From assembly GCF_000980875.1 (NCBI RefSeq), contig NZ_LAYO01000077.1, forward strand, positions 1-36,315: a DNA stretch of 36,315 bases. Direction: 5' to 3'. A program made the translations under genes and the position numbers. This document shows positions 8,508 to 17,301 of this stretch, one piece after another; positions within the stretch are counted from its first letter, which is position 1; each line of letters starts with the position of its first letter. The stretch comes from Leucobacter sp. Ag1. Lineage in GTDB: Bacteria; Actinomycetota; Actinomycetes; Actinomycetales; Microbacteriaceae. Below the pieces are notes generated by a model. That model had not been told where the DNA came from. It did not search any database and saw only the letters and a list, made by a program, of their open reading frames with translations.

Positions 8508-8635
8508 CGGGCCGGCTCCGCCACCAGGAGCCTCCCGCCCGAATCCCACCGGCCCCGGCACCGAACACCCCGACCGCCGGCCCAGACCCCGCAGACATCC
8601 CGGGAGCACCCGGAATCCTCACCCGAAGGAGCACC
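8508..8635 (+). promoter_or_regulatory. C-rich, G-poor murI-rph spacer (possible Rho-use site)
   Basis: Bases 8521-8620 hold 52 C and only 23 G, a strong skew in a window where the two are normally balanced. GGGCCGG (8509-8515) can pair with CCGGCCC (8577-8583). Such C-rich, poorly structured RNA is typical of Rho loading sites, so the spacer may control how much murI transcription reaches rph. No promoter is evident in it. Confidence 0.35.
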
Positions 8636-9406
8636 ATGACCGACACCATCAGGTTCGACGGACGTACCCCGGCGCAGACGCGCCCCGTGACCATCGAGCG
8701 CGGGTGGAGCGCCCAGGCCGAGGGCAGCGCCCTCATCTCCTTCGGCGACACCCGCGTGCTGTGCACGGCGTCGTTCACTCCCGGCGTGCCGCGCTGGCTC
8801 ATGGGCAAGGGCACCGGCTGGGTCACGGCCGAGTACGCGATGCTCCCGCGCTCGACCAACGAGCGCATGCAGCGCGAGTCGGTCAAGGGCAGGATCGGCG
8901 GGCGCACCCACGAGATCTCGCGGCTCATCGGCCGGAGCCTCCGCGCCGTCGTCGACACGAAGGCGCTCGGCGAGAACACCCTCGTGATCGACTGCGACGT
9001 GCTGCAGGCCGACGGCGGCACGCGCACGGCGTCCATCACGGGCGCCTACGTCGCGCTGGCCGAGGCGCTCGCCTGGGGCCGCGCACAGGGCCACATCGCC
9101 CGCAAGGCGAAGCCGCTCACCGACAGCGTCGCGGCGATCTCGGTCGGCATCGTGGGCGGAGTGCCGCTCAGCGACCTCGCCTACGTCGAGGACTCGAAGG
9201 CCGAGACCGATATGAACGTGGTGGTCACGGGATCCGGCGACTTCGTCGAGGTGCAGGGCACCGCCGAGGGCGCGCCGTTCAAGCGCGCCGAGCTCGATGC
9301 GCTGCTCGACCTCGCGCTCGTCTCGACGACCGAGCTGGGCGCGATCCAGCGCGCGGCGCTCGCGGACATCGACGGGATCGACGAGCTGATCGGCCGCCGC
9401 GCATGA
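8636..9406 (+). CDS. rph: ribonuclease PH
   Basis: Protein of 256 residues. RNase PH is a phosphate-dependent 3'-5' exonuclease that trims tRNA 3' ends. Conserved blocks include [63 protein letters not shown] and the phosphate/metal region [24 protein letters not shown] 8636 has GAAGGAG seven bases upstream. Its stop overlaps the rdgB start as ATGA, so the two are translationally coupled, as in many actinobacteria. Confidence 0.97.
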   Translation: MTDTIRFDGRTPAQTRPVTIERGWSAQAEGSALISFGDTRVLCTASFTPGVPRWLMGKGTGWVTAEYAMLPRSTNERMQRESVKGRIGGRTHEISRLIGRSLRAVVDTKALGENTLVIDCDVLQADGGTRTASITGAYVALAEALAWGRAQGHIARKAKPLTDSVAAISVGIVGGVPLSDLAYVEDSKAETDMNVVVTGSGDFVEVQGTAEGAPFKRAELDALLDLALVSTTELGAIQRAALADIDGIDELIGRRA

Positions 9407-10008
9407 GCCCCGCGCAGGTCGTACTGGCGAGCCACAACGCGCACAAGCTGCAGGAGCTGCGGCGGCTCATGGAGCCGCTGATCCCGGGCATCGAGCTGAT
9501 CGGCTACGACGGGCCCGAGCCCGTCGAGAACGGCGTCACCTTCGCCGAGAACGCCCTCATCAAGGCTCGTGCCGCGGCCGCGCATACCGGGCTCCCCGCG
9601 ATCGCCGACGACTCGGGCATCTCGGTCGAGGTGCTCGGCGGGTGCCCCGGCATCTTCTCGGCGCGCTGGGGCGGTCCCGCCCGCAGCGATACGGCGAACG
9701 TCAACCTGCTGCTCTGGCAGCTCAGCGACCTGGCGGACGAGCACCGCTCCGCGGCGTTCGTCTGCGCCGCCGCGCTCGCGCTGCCCTCGGGCGAGGAGGC
9801 CGTGCAGATCGGCAACTGGCCCGGCAGCGTGCTGCGCGCCCCCGCCGGCGCGGGCGGCTTCGGCTACGATCCCGTGTTCCGCCCCGAGGGCGAGACCCGC
9901 TCGGCCGCGGAGCTCACCCCGGCCGAGAAGGACGCCGCATCGCACCGCACCCGCGCCTTCTCGGCGCTCGTGCCCGAGATCCTGAGCCGAGTGACGGGAG
10001 CCGACTGA
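9403..10008 (+). CDS. rdgB: non-canonical purine NTP pyrophosphatase (RdgB/HAM1)
   Basis: Protein of 201 residues that hydrolyses ITP, dITP and XTP to monophosphates, keeping deaminated purines out of DNA and RNA. Seen: the N-terminal SHNxxK motif in [25 protein letters not shown], and the active site in [14 protein letters not shown] followed by CPGIFSARW. Its C-terminal segment [10 protein letters not shown] and SHRTRAF are also typical. It overlaps rph by four bases, and its last base is the first base of the ATG of the large fusion gene, so that gene belongs to the same operon. Confidence 0.96.
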   Translation: MSPAQVVLASHNAHKLQELRRLMEPLIPGIELIGYDGPEPVENGVTFAENALIKARAAAAHTGLPAIADDSGISVEVLGGCPGIFSARWGGPARSDTANVNLLLWQLSDLADEHRSAAFVCAAALALPSGEEAVQIGNWPGSVLRAPAGAGGFGYDPVFRPEGETRSAAELTPAEKDAASHRTRAFSALVPEILSRVTGAD

Positions 10009-13000
10009 TGACGCAGGACCCCACGACGCCCGTCGGCGATGAGGCCGGCGGGCTGGTGCGCCCCGCGGTGAGCGCGGAGGACGCGGCGCGGATCTCGAGC
10101 GAGCTCTACGGCGTCGAGGCCGTGGCCGTCGAACTCGGCAGCAACCAGGACCGCAACTACCTGCTCACGCATCCCGATGGATCCCGCAGCGTGCTGCGGA
10201 TCGACAACCCGATCTTCGGTCAGGAGGCCCGCGACGCCCAGCACGCCGCGCTCGACGCCTACCGAGCGGCGGACGTCCGGGTGCCCGCGGTGCTCGCCGG
10301 ACTCGACGGCGCGCTCACGCAGACCTGGGGCGGCTACGCCGTACGGCGCAGCGAGTTCGTCGACGGGGTTCCGCTCGTCGACGCCGGGTACCTCGCGCCC
10401 GTCGTGCTCGAGGAGTTCGGCGCGCTCGCCGCGGCGTCGGTTCGCGCGCTGGAGGCGCTCGAACACCCGGGTCTCGACCGTCCGCACATGTGGGACATGC
10501 GGGTCGCGTACGACGAGACCGTGCGGCTCGCTCCGGCGATCACCGATCCCGTGCTCCGCGATCGTGTGATCCTCGCGGCGCAGGCGGCGCACGAGGCGCT
10601 CGCCGCGGTCGCGGATGCGCTGCCGGTGCAGGCGATCCACGGAGATCTGACCGACGACAACGTGATGGGGGTCCGGGGCGACGACGCCCGGGTGCACCCC
10701 GGCACCGTGCTGGATCTGGGCGATCTGTCGCTCGGGTGGCGGGTCGCCGAGCTCGCGGTCACGGCGTCCTCCATGCTCCACCACGAGCCGGCCCGGCCCG
10801 AGCGCGTGCTCGGCACCGTCGCGGCGTTCCACCGCGGGGCCGAGCTGTCCGCGGCGGAGGCCCGGGCGGTCTGGCCGCTCGTCGTGCTGCGCGCGGCGCT
10901 GCTCGTCGCGAGCGGCTGGCGCCAGCTCGAGATCGACGGCGGCAACGAGTACGCCCGCGAGCGCGTGGCGGGGGAGCAGGCGATCTTCGACGCCGCGACG
11001 CTGATCCCGCTCGTCGAGGCGACCGAGCTCGTGCTCGCCGAGGTCGGTCTGCTGGGCGCTCCGCACGGCACCGAGCTGCGCCTGCTGGCGACGCCCGCTC
11101 CCGTGGCGGCGGGGACGCTCCCGCTGCGCTCGCTGCTGCCCGACCTCCTCGGCGAGGTCGCGATCCTCGACCCCGGGGTCGAATCGGAATCGCTCGACGC
11201 CGGGGCCTGGCTCGCGGCCGACGCCGAGGACTCGCTCGCGGCATCGGCACTGGGCGCGGGCGCCGCGGCGGCCGTGCTGCCGCACGGCGTCTACCGGCTG
11301 ACGCGCACGGCGATCGACGCGGTCGACGGCGCGCGCACCTGGCCCGCGAACACCGAGATCCGCATCGCTGCGGGGGATGCGCAGCGCGCGATCGCACCCG
11401 CCGCGGGCACCGTGCTCGCAGTGGGCCCCGACGCGCTGCTCTTCGCGCTCGCGGACGGCTGGCTGCTCGGGATCAGCGGCATCGTGCCGACCGTGGTCGG
11501 CGGTGAAGCCGTGACCGCGGGGACCGCGATCGGAGCGGTCCCGGCGAGCGACGCCGGCGGCGGGACGCCGCGCACGGTGACCGTCGGTCTGCGCAGGCCC
11601 GATGCGCTCCCGCTGACCGAGGATCACTTCGCCTCGGCGCAGCTCATCGCACCCGAACGCGTGCCCGCGTGGCGGCGCCTCGCGCCGGATCCGGCGGGGC
11701 TCCTCGCGCTGCCCGAACTGGGTCAGCGGGACGAATCGAGCGACGAGCAGGAGCGCCGATCGCGCATCTTCGCGAGCGCGCAGGAGCGCTACTACGAGCG
11801 CCCGATGCAGATCGAGCGGGGCTGGCGGCACCACCTCATCGACACTACCGGCCGCGCGTACATCGACATGGTCAACAACGTGACCGGGCTCGGCCACGGG
11901 CACCCCGGCGTCGCAGACGCGGTGAACCGGCAGATCCGGATCCTCAACACCAACTCGCGGTTCCTGTACCGCGAGCTCGCGGAGTACAGCGAACGGCTGC
12001 TCGCGCTGCTGCCTCCGGGCACCGGGCTCGATACCGTGCTGCTCGTCAACAGCGGCTCCGAGGCGGTCGACCTGGCCCTGCGCCTCGCGCAGGCCGCGAC
12101 CGGGCGCCGCACCATCGTGTCGCTGCGCGAGGCCTACCACGGTTGGACCATGGCGTCCGACGCCGTGACGACCTCGGCATACGACAACCCGTACGCGCTC
12201 GAGTCCCGCCCCGACTGGGTGCACGTGGCCGACGTGCCCAACGAGTACCGCGGCACGTACCGCGGGCCGGGGACGGGGTCGCGGTACGCGGCGGATCTCG
12301 GCGCCGACCTCGCCGCGCTCGCGTCCGAGGGTCGCGATGCCGCCGGGTTCATCTGCGAGTCGGTGCTGGGCAACGCCGGCGGGGTTCGGCTGCCCGAGGG
12401 GTACCTGGCCGACGCCTACGCGCGCGTGCGCGCCGCGGGCGGTCTCTGCATCGCCGACGAGGTGCAGGTGGGCTTCGGGCGCATGGGATCCACGTTCTGG
12501 GGCTTCGAGCAGTCGGGCGTCGTGCCCGACATCGTGACCATCGCGAAGCCGATGGGCAACGGGTTCCCGATCGGTGGGGTCATCACCTCGCAGCGGATCG
12601 CCGACGCGCTGGCCTCGCAGGGGCAGTTCTTCTCGTCGGCCGGAGGCAACCCGCTGTCGTGCCGGGTCGGCATCGCCGTGCTCGACGCGATGCGCGACGA
12701 GGGGCTGCAGCAGAACGCGGCCGTGGTCGGCGAACGGCTGCGGCTCGGTTTCGAGGCGCTGGCGGGGCGGCACGCGCTGATCGGGCCGGTGCACGGCATC
12801 GGTCTCTACCTGGGCGTGGAACTCGTGCGCGACCGTGGGACGCTCGAACCGGCGACCGCCGAGGCCGCCGCGATCTGCGAGCGCCTGCGCGAACTGGGCG
12901 TGGTCGTGCTCACCACCTCGGAGCGGTCGAACGTGCTCAAGGTGAAGCCGCCGCTGTGCCTCACCGCCGAGAGCGCCGACTTCGTCGTCGCAGCGCTCGA

Positions 13001-13025
13001 TCGGGTGCTCACCGAGGGCTGGTAG
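10008..13025 (+). CDS. kinase-fold / M23-like / class-III aminotransferase fusion protein
   Basis: Protein of 1005 residues with three parts. Residues about 20-350 are an APH/choline-kinase-like domain: the catalytic loop is H211-GDLTDD-N218 and the metal Asp is in VLDLGDLSLGW. Residues about 400-535 resemble the lipoyl/M23 (LytM) beta fold (IAPAAGTVLAV), but no zinc-ligand set is seen. Residues about 585-1005 are a class-III PLP enzyme with NSGSEA (681-686), Asp817 in IADEVQVGFGRMG and Schiff-base Lys847 in AKPMGNG. Related fusions are known; the PLP domain resembles ethanolamine-phosphate phospholyase relatives. Phosphorylation of an amino alcohol followed by PLP-dependent elimination is an inference. 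The start overlaps the rdgB stop by one base. Confidence 0.85.
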   Translation: MTQDPTTPVGDEAGGLVRPAVSAEDAARISSELYGVEAVAVELGSNQDRNYLLTHPDGSRSVLRIDNPIFGQEARDAQHAALDAYRAADVRVPAVLAGLDGALTQTWGGYAVRRSEFVDGVPLVDAGYLAPVVLEEFGALAAASVRALEALEHPGLDRPHMWDMRVAYDETVRLAPAITDPVLRDRVILAAQAAHEALAAVADALPVQAIHGDLTDDNVMGVRGDDARVHPGTVLDLGDLSLGWRVAELAVTASSMLHHEPARPERVLGTVAAFHRGAELSAAEARAVWPLVVLRAALLVASGWRQLEIDGGNEYARERVAGEQAIFDAATLIPLVEATELVLAEVGLLGAPHGTELRLLATPAPVAAGTLPLRSLLPDLLGEVAILDPGVESESLDAGAWLAADAEDSLAASALGAGAAAAVLPHGVYRLTRTAIDAVDGARTWPANTEIRIAAGDAQRAIAPAAGTVLAVGPDALLFALADGWLLGISGIVPTVVGGEAVTAGTAIGAVPASDAGGGTPRTVTVGLRRPDALPLTEDHFASAQLIAPERVPAWRRLAPDPAGLLALPELGQRDESSDEQERRSRIFASAQERYYERPMQIERGWRHHLIDTTGRAYIDMVNNVTGLGHGHPGVADAVNRQIRILNTNSRFLYRELAEYSERLLALLPPGTGLDTVLLVNSGSEAVDLALRLAQAATGRRTIVSLREAYHGWTMASDAVTTSAYDNPYALESRPDWVHVADVPNEYRGTYRGPGTGSRYAADLGADLAALASEGRDAAGFICESVLGNAGGVRLPEGYLADAYARVRAAGGLCIADEVQVGFGRMGSTFWGFEQSGVVPDIVTIAKPMGNGFPIGGVITSQRIADALASQGQFFSSAGGNPLSCRVGIAVLDAMRDEGLQQNAAVVGERLRLGFEALAGRHALIGPVHGIGLYLGVELVRDRGTLEPATAEAAAICERLRELGVVVLTTSERSNVLKVKPPLCLTAESADFVVAALDRVLTEGW

Positions 13026-13031
13026 TCGACC

Positions 13032-13070
13032 GGGCTGCTGCGCGACCGCGGCCCGCTAGCGCAGCAGCCC
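13032..13070. terminator. bidirectional terminator between the fusion gene and the LysE gene
   Basis: GGGCTGCTGCGC (13032-13043) pairs perfectly over 12 bp with GCGCAGCAGCCC (13059-13070), with a 15-base loop. It starts seven bases after the fusion-gene stop and overlaps the last codons of the convergent LysE gene, so one structure can serve both strands. No T run on either side. Confidence 0.75.
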
Positions 13071-13706
13071 CAGCGCCGTCTCGGTGAGGATCGCGACCGC
13101 GACGAGCACGAACACGGTGCCCGCGACCATGTCGATCCACGGCGATGCGCGCCGGAACCAGTTCTGGAAGCGCCGCGCGGATGCCGCGAGGGCGAACCCG
13201 CAGAACCAGGCGAGCCCGATCAGCACGAGCAGTGCGACGATGGCGCCGCGATCCCACCAGCTCGCCTCGGGCGGCAGCATCTGCGAGAACAGCGCGGTGA
13301 AGAACAGCAGGGCCTTGGGATTCGACAGGTTGGTGATGAGGCCCAGGCGGAGCGGTCGGGTGCTCGGGGCGCCCGCGGTCTGCGCCGCGGCCGGATCCCG
13401 GAGGTCGCGCAGCCCGGCGCGGACGCTCTGCACACCGATCCAGATCAGCACCGCCGACCCGGCGACCTGCAGCGCGGGGAGCGCCCAGGGGATCGCCCGG
13501 AGCAGCGCCGAGAGACCCAGCACCGAGACCAGGATCCAGGCGAGATTGCCGAGCATGATCCCGATCGCGGCCCGCAGCGCGGCCGAGCGGTCCCGGATGC
13601 CGATGCGCAGGAGCAGGAACAGGTCGGGGCCGGGCATCGCGATGGCCGCGATCCACGCCGCCGCGAGGGCGAGCCAGTCGGCTGCGGTCAGGGCGGTTGC
13701 GGGCAT
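13056..13706 (-). CDS. LysE-family amino-acid exporter
   Basis: Protein of 216 residues with about six hydrophobic segments. The LysE/RhtB signature is at the N terminus, AAIAMPGPDLFLLLRIGI (about residues 19-36), and the second conserved block LGLITNLSNPKALLFFTALF follows mid-protein. These permeases export amino acids or related metabolites across the membrane. The start chosen is the ATG giving MPATALTAADW, immediately before the first membrane helix; longer in-frame extensions have no family similarity. It converges on the fusion gene and is divergent from the EamA gene about 100 bases away. Substrate unknown. Confidence 0.88.
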   Translation of the reverse strand: MPATALTAADWLALAAAWIAAIAMPGPDLFLLLRIGIRDRSAALRAAIGIMLGNLAWILVSVLGLSALLRAIPWALPALQVAGSAVLIWIGVQSVRAGLRDLRDPAAAQTAGAPSTRPLRLGLITNLSNPKALLFFTALFSQMLPPEASWWDRGAIVALLVLIGLAWFCGFALAASARRFQNWFRRASPWIDMVAGTVFVLVAVAILTETALGLLR

Positions 13707-13810
13707 CCCTCCATCCTGCCAGGCCGGAATCGCGTGCCGCGCCGTCGCGGCGATAGGCTCGGAGCAGGCGACGCCGCACGACCGGCGCGATGATGCGGCG
13801 GGAGGCAGCG

Positions 13811-14764
13811 GTGACTGGTGCGGGGCGGGGTCTTCCCGCGGCGGGGTTCCTGCTCGCGGTCGGGTCAGCGGCGAGTTTCGCGCTCTCGGGTATCTTCGCG
13901 AGCGCGCTGCTCTCCGCCGGGTGGTCGGCCGGGGCCGCCGTGACCGCACGGATCACGCTCGCGGCCCTCGTGCTCGCGGTGCCGACGGTGCTGGTGCTGC
14001 GCGGCCGCTGGAGCCTCGTGAGCGCCGCGTGGCGCCCGCTCCTGCTCTTCGGCCTGCTCGCGGTGGCCGGCTGCCAGCTGGCGTTCTTCCTGGCGGTGCA
14101 GTTCATCCCGCCGAGCCTCGCGCTGCTGATCGAGTTCCTCGGCCCGGTCGTGCTCATGCTCTGGAGCTGGGCGCGTACCCGGGTGGCACCGAGCGGGATC
14201 ACGCTCGCCGGCGCGGGGGTCGCGGTGCTCGGGCTCGTCGCGATCTCGGGCGTCGTGACCGGCGGCTCGTTGAATCCGCTCGGGATCCTGTTCGCGCTGA
14301 TCGCCGCGGTCGGCAACGCCGCCTACTACGCGACCGGGGCATCGGCGGATCACGGGATCCCGCCCCTGCCGTTCGTCGGCCTGGGGCTCGGGATCGGCTC
14401 GATCGTGCTCATCGTCGTCAGCTCGGTCGGGCTGCTGCCGTTCGCGGTGACCTCCGCACCCGCGGTGATCGGCGGGGTCGACCTGCCGCCCTGGGTCGCG
14501 GTCGCGGGAATGGTGCTCATCTCGACGGTGCTCTCGTACATCCTGGGGGTCGCCGCCTCCCGCAGGCTCGGCGCGACGGTCGCGAGCTTCACCGGCTACT
14601 CGGAGGCGCTCTTCGGCATCTTCTGGACCATCGTGCTGCTCGCGGTGATCCCGTCGCCTGCGCAGTGGCTCGGCGCGGCGCTGATCGTGCTCGGGGTCAT
14701 CGGGGTGAAGATCGGCGAGGTCGTGCGCGAACGCAAGTCGGATCCCGATATGGTTGACGCATGA
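13811..14764 (+). CDS. EamA/DMT-family transporter (RhtA-like)
   Basis: Protein of 317 residues from GTG 13811, preceded by GGGAGG at a good distance; an upstream ATG at 13790 would add seven residues but has no such site. Ten hydrophobic segments in two EamA halves are seen, with typical blocks ISRAL-like SGIFASALL in the first helix and SYILGVAASRRLGATVASFTGYSEALFG near the end. Members export amino acids, amino-acid analogues or other metabolites. It overlaps the next gene by ATGA. Together with the adjacent LysE gene it makes a divergent pair of efflux genes. Substrate unknown. Confidence 0.87.
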   Translation: MTGAGRGLPAAGFLLAVGSAASFALSGIFASALLSAGWSAGAAVTARITLAALVLAVPTVLVLRGRWSLVSAAWRPLLLFGLLAVAGCQLAFFLAVQFIPPSLALLIEFLGPVVLMLWSWARTRVAPSGITLAGAGVAVLGLVAISGVVTGGSLNPLGILFALIAAVGNAAYYATGASADHGIPPLPFVGLGLGIGSIVLIVVSSVGLLPFAVTSAPAVIGGVDLPPWVAVAGMVLISTVLSYILGVAASRRLGATVASFTGYSEALFGIFWTIVLLAVIPSPAQWLGAALIVLGVIGVKIGEVVRERKSDPDMVDA

Positions 14765-15036
14765 AGCATCGCCTCCTCGCCGTCGTCGCCGCCGGCGCGC
14801 TCGCCGTCTCGCTGACTCCGCTGACCGCCGCGCCGGCCGAAGCCGCTCCGGCGCGCTACAAGAACTGCACCGCCCTCAACAAGGCGTACAAGCACGGCGT
14901 GGGCAAGAAGGGCGCAAAGGACCGGGTGAAGGGGAAGACCAAGCCCGTCACGACCTTCAAGATCGACACCGCGCTCTACACCGCCAACCGGCACCTCGAC
15001 GGCGACAAGGACGGCGTGGCCTGCGAGAAGAAGTAG
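14761..15036 (+). CDS. secreted excalibur calcium-binding-domain mini-protein
   Basis: Protein of 91 residues. Residues 1-28 are a signal peptide (MKHRLLAVVAAGALAVSL, then cleavage likely after AEA). The mature part, only about 60 residues, is a single excalibur domain: it starts YKNCTALNKAYKHGVGK and ends with the DxDxDG-type calcium loop LDGDKDGVACEKK, with two Cys likely forming a disulfide. Such domains occur in secreted actinobacterial proteins, often attached to nucleases; here it stands alone. The ATG overlaps the stop of the EamA gene, and the photolyase starts four bases after its stop. Confidence 0.9.
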   Translation: MKHRLLAVVAAGALAVSLTPLTAAPAEAAPARYKNCTALNKAYKHGVGKKGAKDRVKGKTKPVTTFKIDTALYTANRHLDGDKDGVACEKK

Positions 15037-15040
15037 ACCC

Positions 15041-16405
15041 GTGACCACGCTCGTCTGGTTCCGGGACGACCTCCGCACCGCCGATCATCCGGCGCTCGCG
15101 GCGGCCGCCGAAGACCCGGAGGGGATGGTCCTGCTCTTCGTGCTCGACGAGCAGACCCCCGGAGCGCGGCCGCTGGGCGGCGCGGCGCGCTGGTGGCTGC
15201 ACGGATCGCTCGCGGCGCTGCAGCGCGAACTCGCCGACCGCGGCGTGCCGCTGGTGCTGCGCCGAGGAACCGCCTCAGCGGTGATCCCCGATGTCGTGGC
15301 GGAGTGCGGGATCACCCGGGTCGTCTGGAACCGGAGGTACGGCGAGGAGCGCCACGCGGACGCCGAGCTGAAGGCGTCGCTCCGCCGTGCGGGAATCGAC
15401 GCGCGATCCTTCGTCGGCGGAGTGCTGCACGAGCCCGGCACGATCCTGAACGGCGAGGGACGACCCTACCGCGTCTATTCGTCCTTCTGGCGCGCCTGCG
15501 CCGCGGCTCCCGAGCCCGCGGCGCCGCTCGATCCGCCCGCTCGGTGGATCCCCGCGCCGCGCGGGCCGCGGAGCGACGCGCTCGACGACTGGGATCTCCG
15601 TCCGACCGATCCCGACTGGGCCGAGGGGCTCGCCGCCCGCTGGGAGGCCGGCGAGCGCGCGGCGCGGGAAGCGCTCGATCGATTCCTCGACGAGCGGGCG
15701 GTCGGCTACGCCGAGGGGCGCGACTTCCCGGCGAAGCCCGCGACCTCGGAGCTCTCGCCGCACCTGCGCTGGGGCGAGATCAGCCCGCGAGCGGTCTGGC
15801 ATCAGGCCATCGCATCGGGGGCGGACACGGGCACTTTCCTCTCGGAGCTCGGCTGGCGGGAGTTCGCCTGGCACACCCTGTTCCACGCGGCCGGCATGCA
15901 CCTGCGCGGCATCGACGCGCGCTTCGACGCCTTCCCCTGGCGCTCGTCCGAGGAATCCGCCGACGACCTCGTCGCCTGGCAGCGGGGCCGCACCGGCTTC
16001 CCGCTCGTCGACGCCGGCATGCGCGAACTCTGGGAGACCGGCTTCATGCACAACCGCGTGCGCATGGCCGCGGCGTCGTTCCTCACCAAGAACCTGCTGA
16101 TCGACTGGCGAGCGGGCGAGCGCTGGTTCTGGGACACACTCGTCGACGCCGATGCGGCGAGCAACCCGTTCAACTGGCAGTGGGTCGCCGGATGCGGGCT
16201 CGACGCCGCTCCCTACTTCCGCATCTTCAACCCGCAGACGCAGCAGCGGCGATTCGACCCCGACGGCCGCTACGTCGACCGCTGGGCGCCCGACAGCCTG
16301 CTCGTACCGGAGCTCGTCGATCTGCGCGCCAGCCGCCTGCGCGCGCTCGCCGCCTTCGACGAGATCTCGGGCGCACCCCGCACCCGCGAGGCCTCTGCGG
16401 ACTAG
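15041..16405 (+). CDS. phr: deoxyribodipyrimidine photolyase
   Basis: Protein of 454 residues, the length of a class I CPD photolyase, which uses blue light and FADH- to reverse pyrimidine dimers. The N-terminal antenna domain begins TTLVWFRDDLRTADHPAL. The FAD domain contains SPHLRWGEISPRAVW, RTGFPLVDAGMRELWETGF, MHNRVRMAAASFLTKNLL and ASNPFNWQWVAGCGLDAAPY, with the lesion-site Trp and Asn residues present. GTG 15041 starts four bases after the excalibur gene. Its stop overlaps that of the convergent epimerase gene in the shared tetranucleotide CTAG. Confidence 0.95.
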   Translation: MTTLVWFRDDLRTADHPALAAAAEDPEGMVLLFVLDEQTPGARPLGGAARWWLHGSLAALQRELADRGVPLVLRRGTASAVIPDVVAECGITRVVWNRRYGEERHADAELKASLRRAGIDARSFVGGVLHEPGTILNGEGRPYRVYSSFWRACAAAPEPAAPLDPPARWIPAPRGPRSDALDDWDLRPTDPDWAEGLAARWEAGERAAREALDRFLDERAVGYAEGRDFPAKPATSELSPHLRWGEISPRAVWHQAIASGADTGTFLSELGWREFAWHTLFHAAGMHLRGIDARFDAFPWRSSEESADDLVAWQRGRTGFPLVDAGMRELWETGFMHNRVRMAAASFLTKNLLIDWRAGERWFWDTLVDADAASNPFNWQWVAGCGLDAAPYFRIFNPQTQQRRFDPDGRYVDRWAPDSLLVPELVDLRASRLRALAAFDEISGAPRTREASAD

Positions 16406-17301
16406 TCGCCGATCGCGGCCGCGACGGCCTCCTCGGCCGTGCGGTGCGCGAAGACGAAGCCGGACTCCTCGAGCGCGGCGGGTACCACCGCCGCGTCGGC
16501 GAGCAGCAGGGAGTCGGCCGCGTCGCGCCCGAGGGCAAGACGCAGGGCCCACCGCGGTGCCGGCAGCAGGAACGGGCGGTGCAGTGCGGACGCCACGGCC
16601 CGGCCGATGCCGTTGGCGGAGACGATCTCGGGTCCGCTCAGATTCACGGGACCGGTGAGCCCGCGGTCGATGATGTGCCGGATCGCGGCGACCTCGTCCC
16701 GCAGCGAGATCCAGGGCCAGGCCTGATCGCCTCCGCCGAGCGGGCCGCCGAGGCCCGCGCGGGTCAGGGCGATGAGCGGCTTCAGCACTCCGTCGGGGTG
16801 CAGCAGGGGAGCCGTGCGGAGGAGCGCGACGCGCGCTTCGGGGCCGGCCTCGAGCGCCGCGGCCTCCCACGAAGCGGTGAGGTCCGCCAGGAACGTGGTG
16901 CCCGCCGCGCTTCCTTCGGCGAGCCGCTCTCCCGGCGCGGTGCCGTAGAAGCCGACGGCCGAGGCCGAGACGAACTGCGGTGCCTCGTCGCCCAGGCGAC
17001 GGATCGCCGCTGCGAGGGTGCGGGTCGGATTCAGGCGGGAGCTCAGCAGCTCGCGCTTGCGCGACGCGGTCCACGGCAGCCGGCCGATGCTCGCGCCGTT
17101 GAGGTTCACGACGGCGCGAGCGCCCGCGAGGACATCGGGGTCGAGCGGCGCGGATCCGGGCGCCCACTGGATCTCGTCGCCGGTTCGGACCGTGCGCCGC
17201 ACGAGTCGGATCACGGGGATCCCGTCGGCGCGGAGCGAGTCGGCGAGCGCTCGCCCGATGAGTCCGGACGCGCCGGAGATGATGATCGGCTGCTCGCTCA
17301 T
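16402..17301 (-). CDS. TIGR01777-family NAD(P)-dependent epimerase
   Basis: Protein of 299 residues, an extended short-chain dehydrogenase. The Rossmann motif ISGASGLIGRALADSL is at residues about 8-23, followed by the family blocks VVNLNGASIG, RWTxxRK-like PWTASRKRELLSSRLNPTR, SASAVGFYG and WPWISLRDEVAAI. The C-terminal DUF1731 region PAPRWALRLALG is present. Related proteins include YfcH and SulA-type cell division proteins, but the biochemical role is unknown. Its ATG overlaps the stop of the upstream MMPL gene by four bases, so the two are co-expressed under whatever controls the exporter. Confidence 0.9.
   Translation of the reverse strand: MSEQPIIISGASGLIGRALADSLRADGIPVIRLVRRTVRTGDEIQWAPGSAPLDPDVLAGARAVVNLNGASIGRLPWTASRKRELLSSRLNPTRTLAAAIRRLGDEAPQFVSASAVGFYGTAPGERLAEGSAAGTTFLADLTASWEAAALEAGPEARVALLRTAPLLHPDGVLKPLIALTRAGLGGPLGGGDQAWPWISLRDEVAAIRHIIDRGLTGPVNLSGPEIVSANGIGRAVASALHRPFLLPAPRWALRLALGRDAADSLLLADAAVVPAALEESGFVFAHRTAEEAVAAAIGD

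Noticed and set aside
11200..11610. M23 peptidase activity of the middle domain of the fusion
   Set aside because: The HxxxD and HxH zinc-ligand motifs were not found, so only the fold resemblance is kept.
9864..12794. 976-codon open frame on the minus strand opposite the fusion gene
   Set aside because: Low-complexity Arg/His/Gly/Ala/Asp-rich translation with no family match; a normal artefact of GC-rich codon use opposite a real gene. The same holds for the long minus-strand frames at 6155-7738, 29219-31519, 30822-31877 and 34283-36175.
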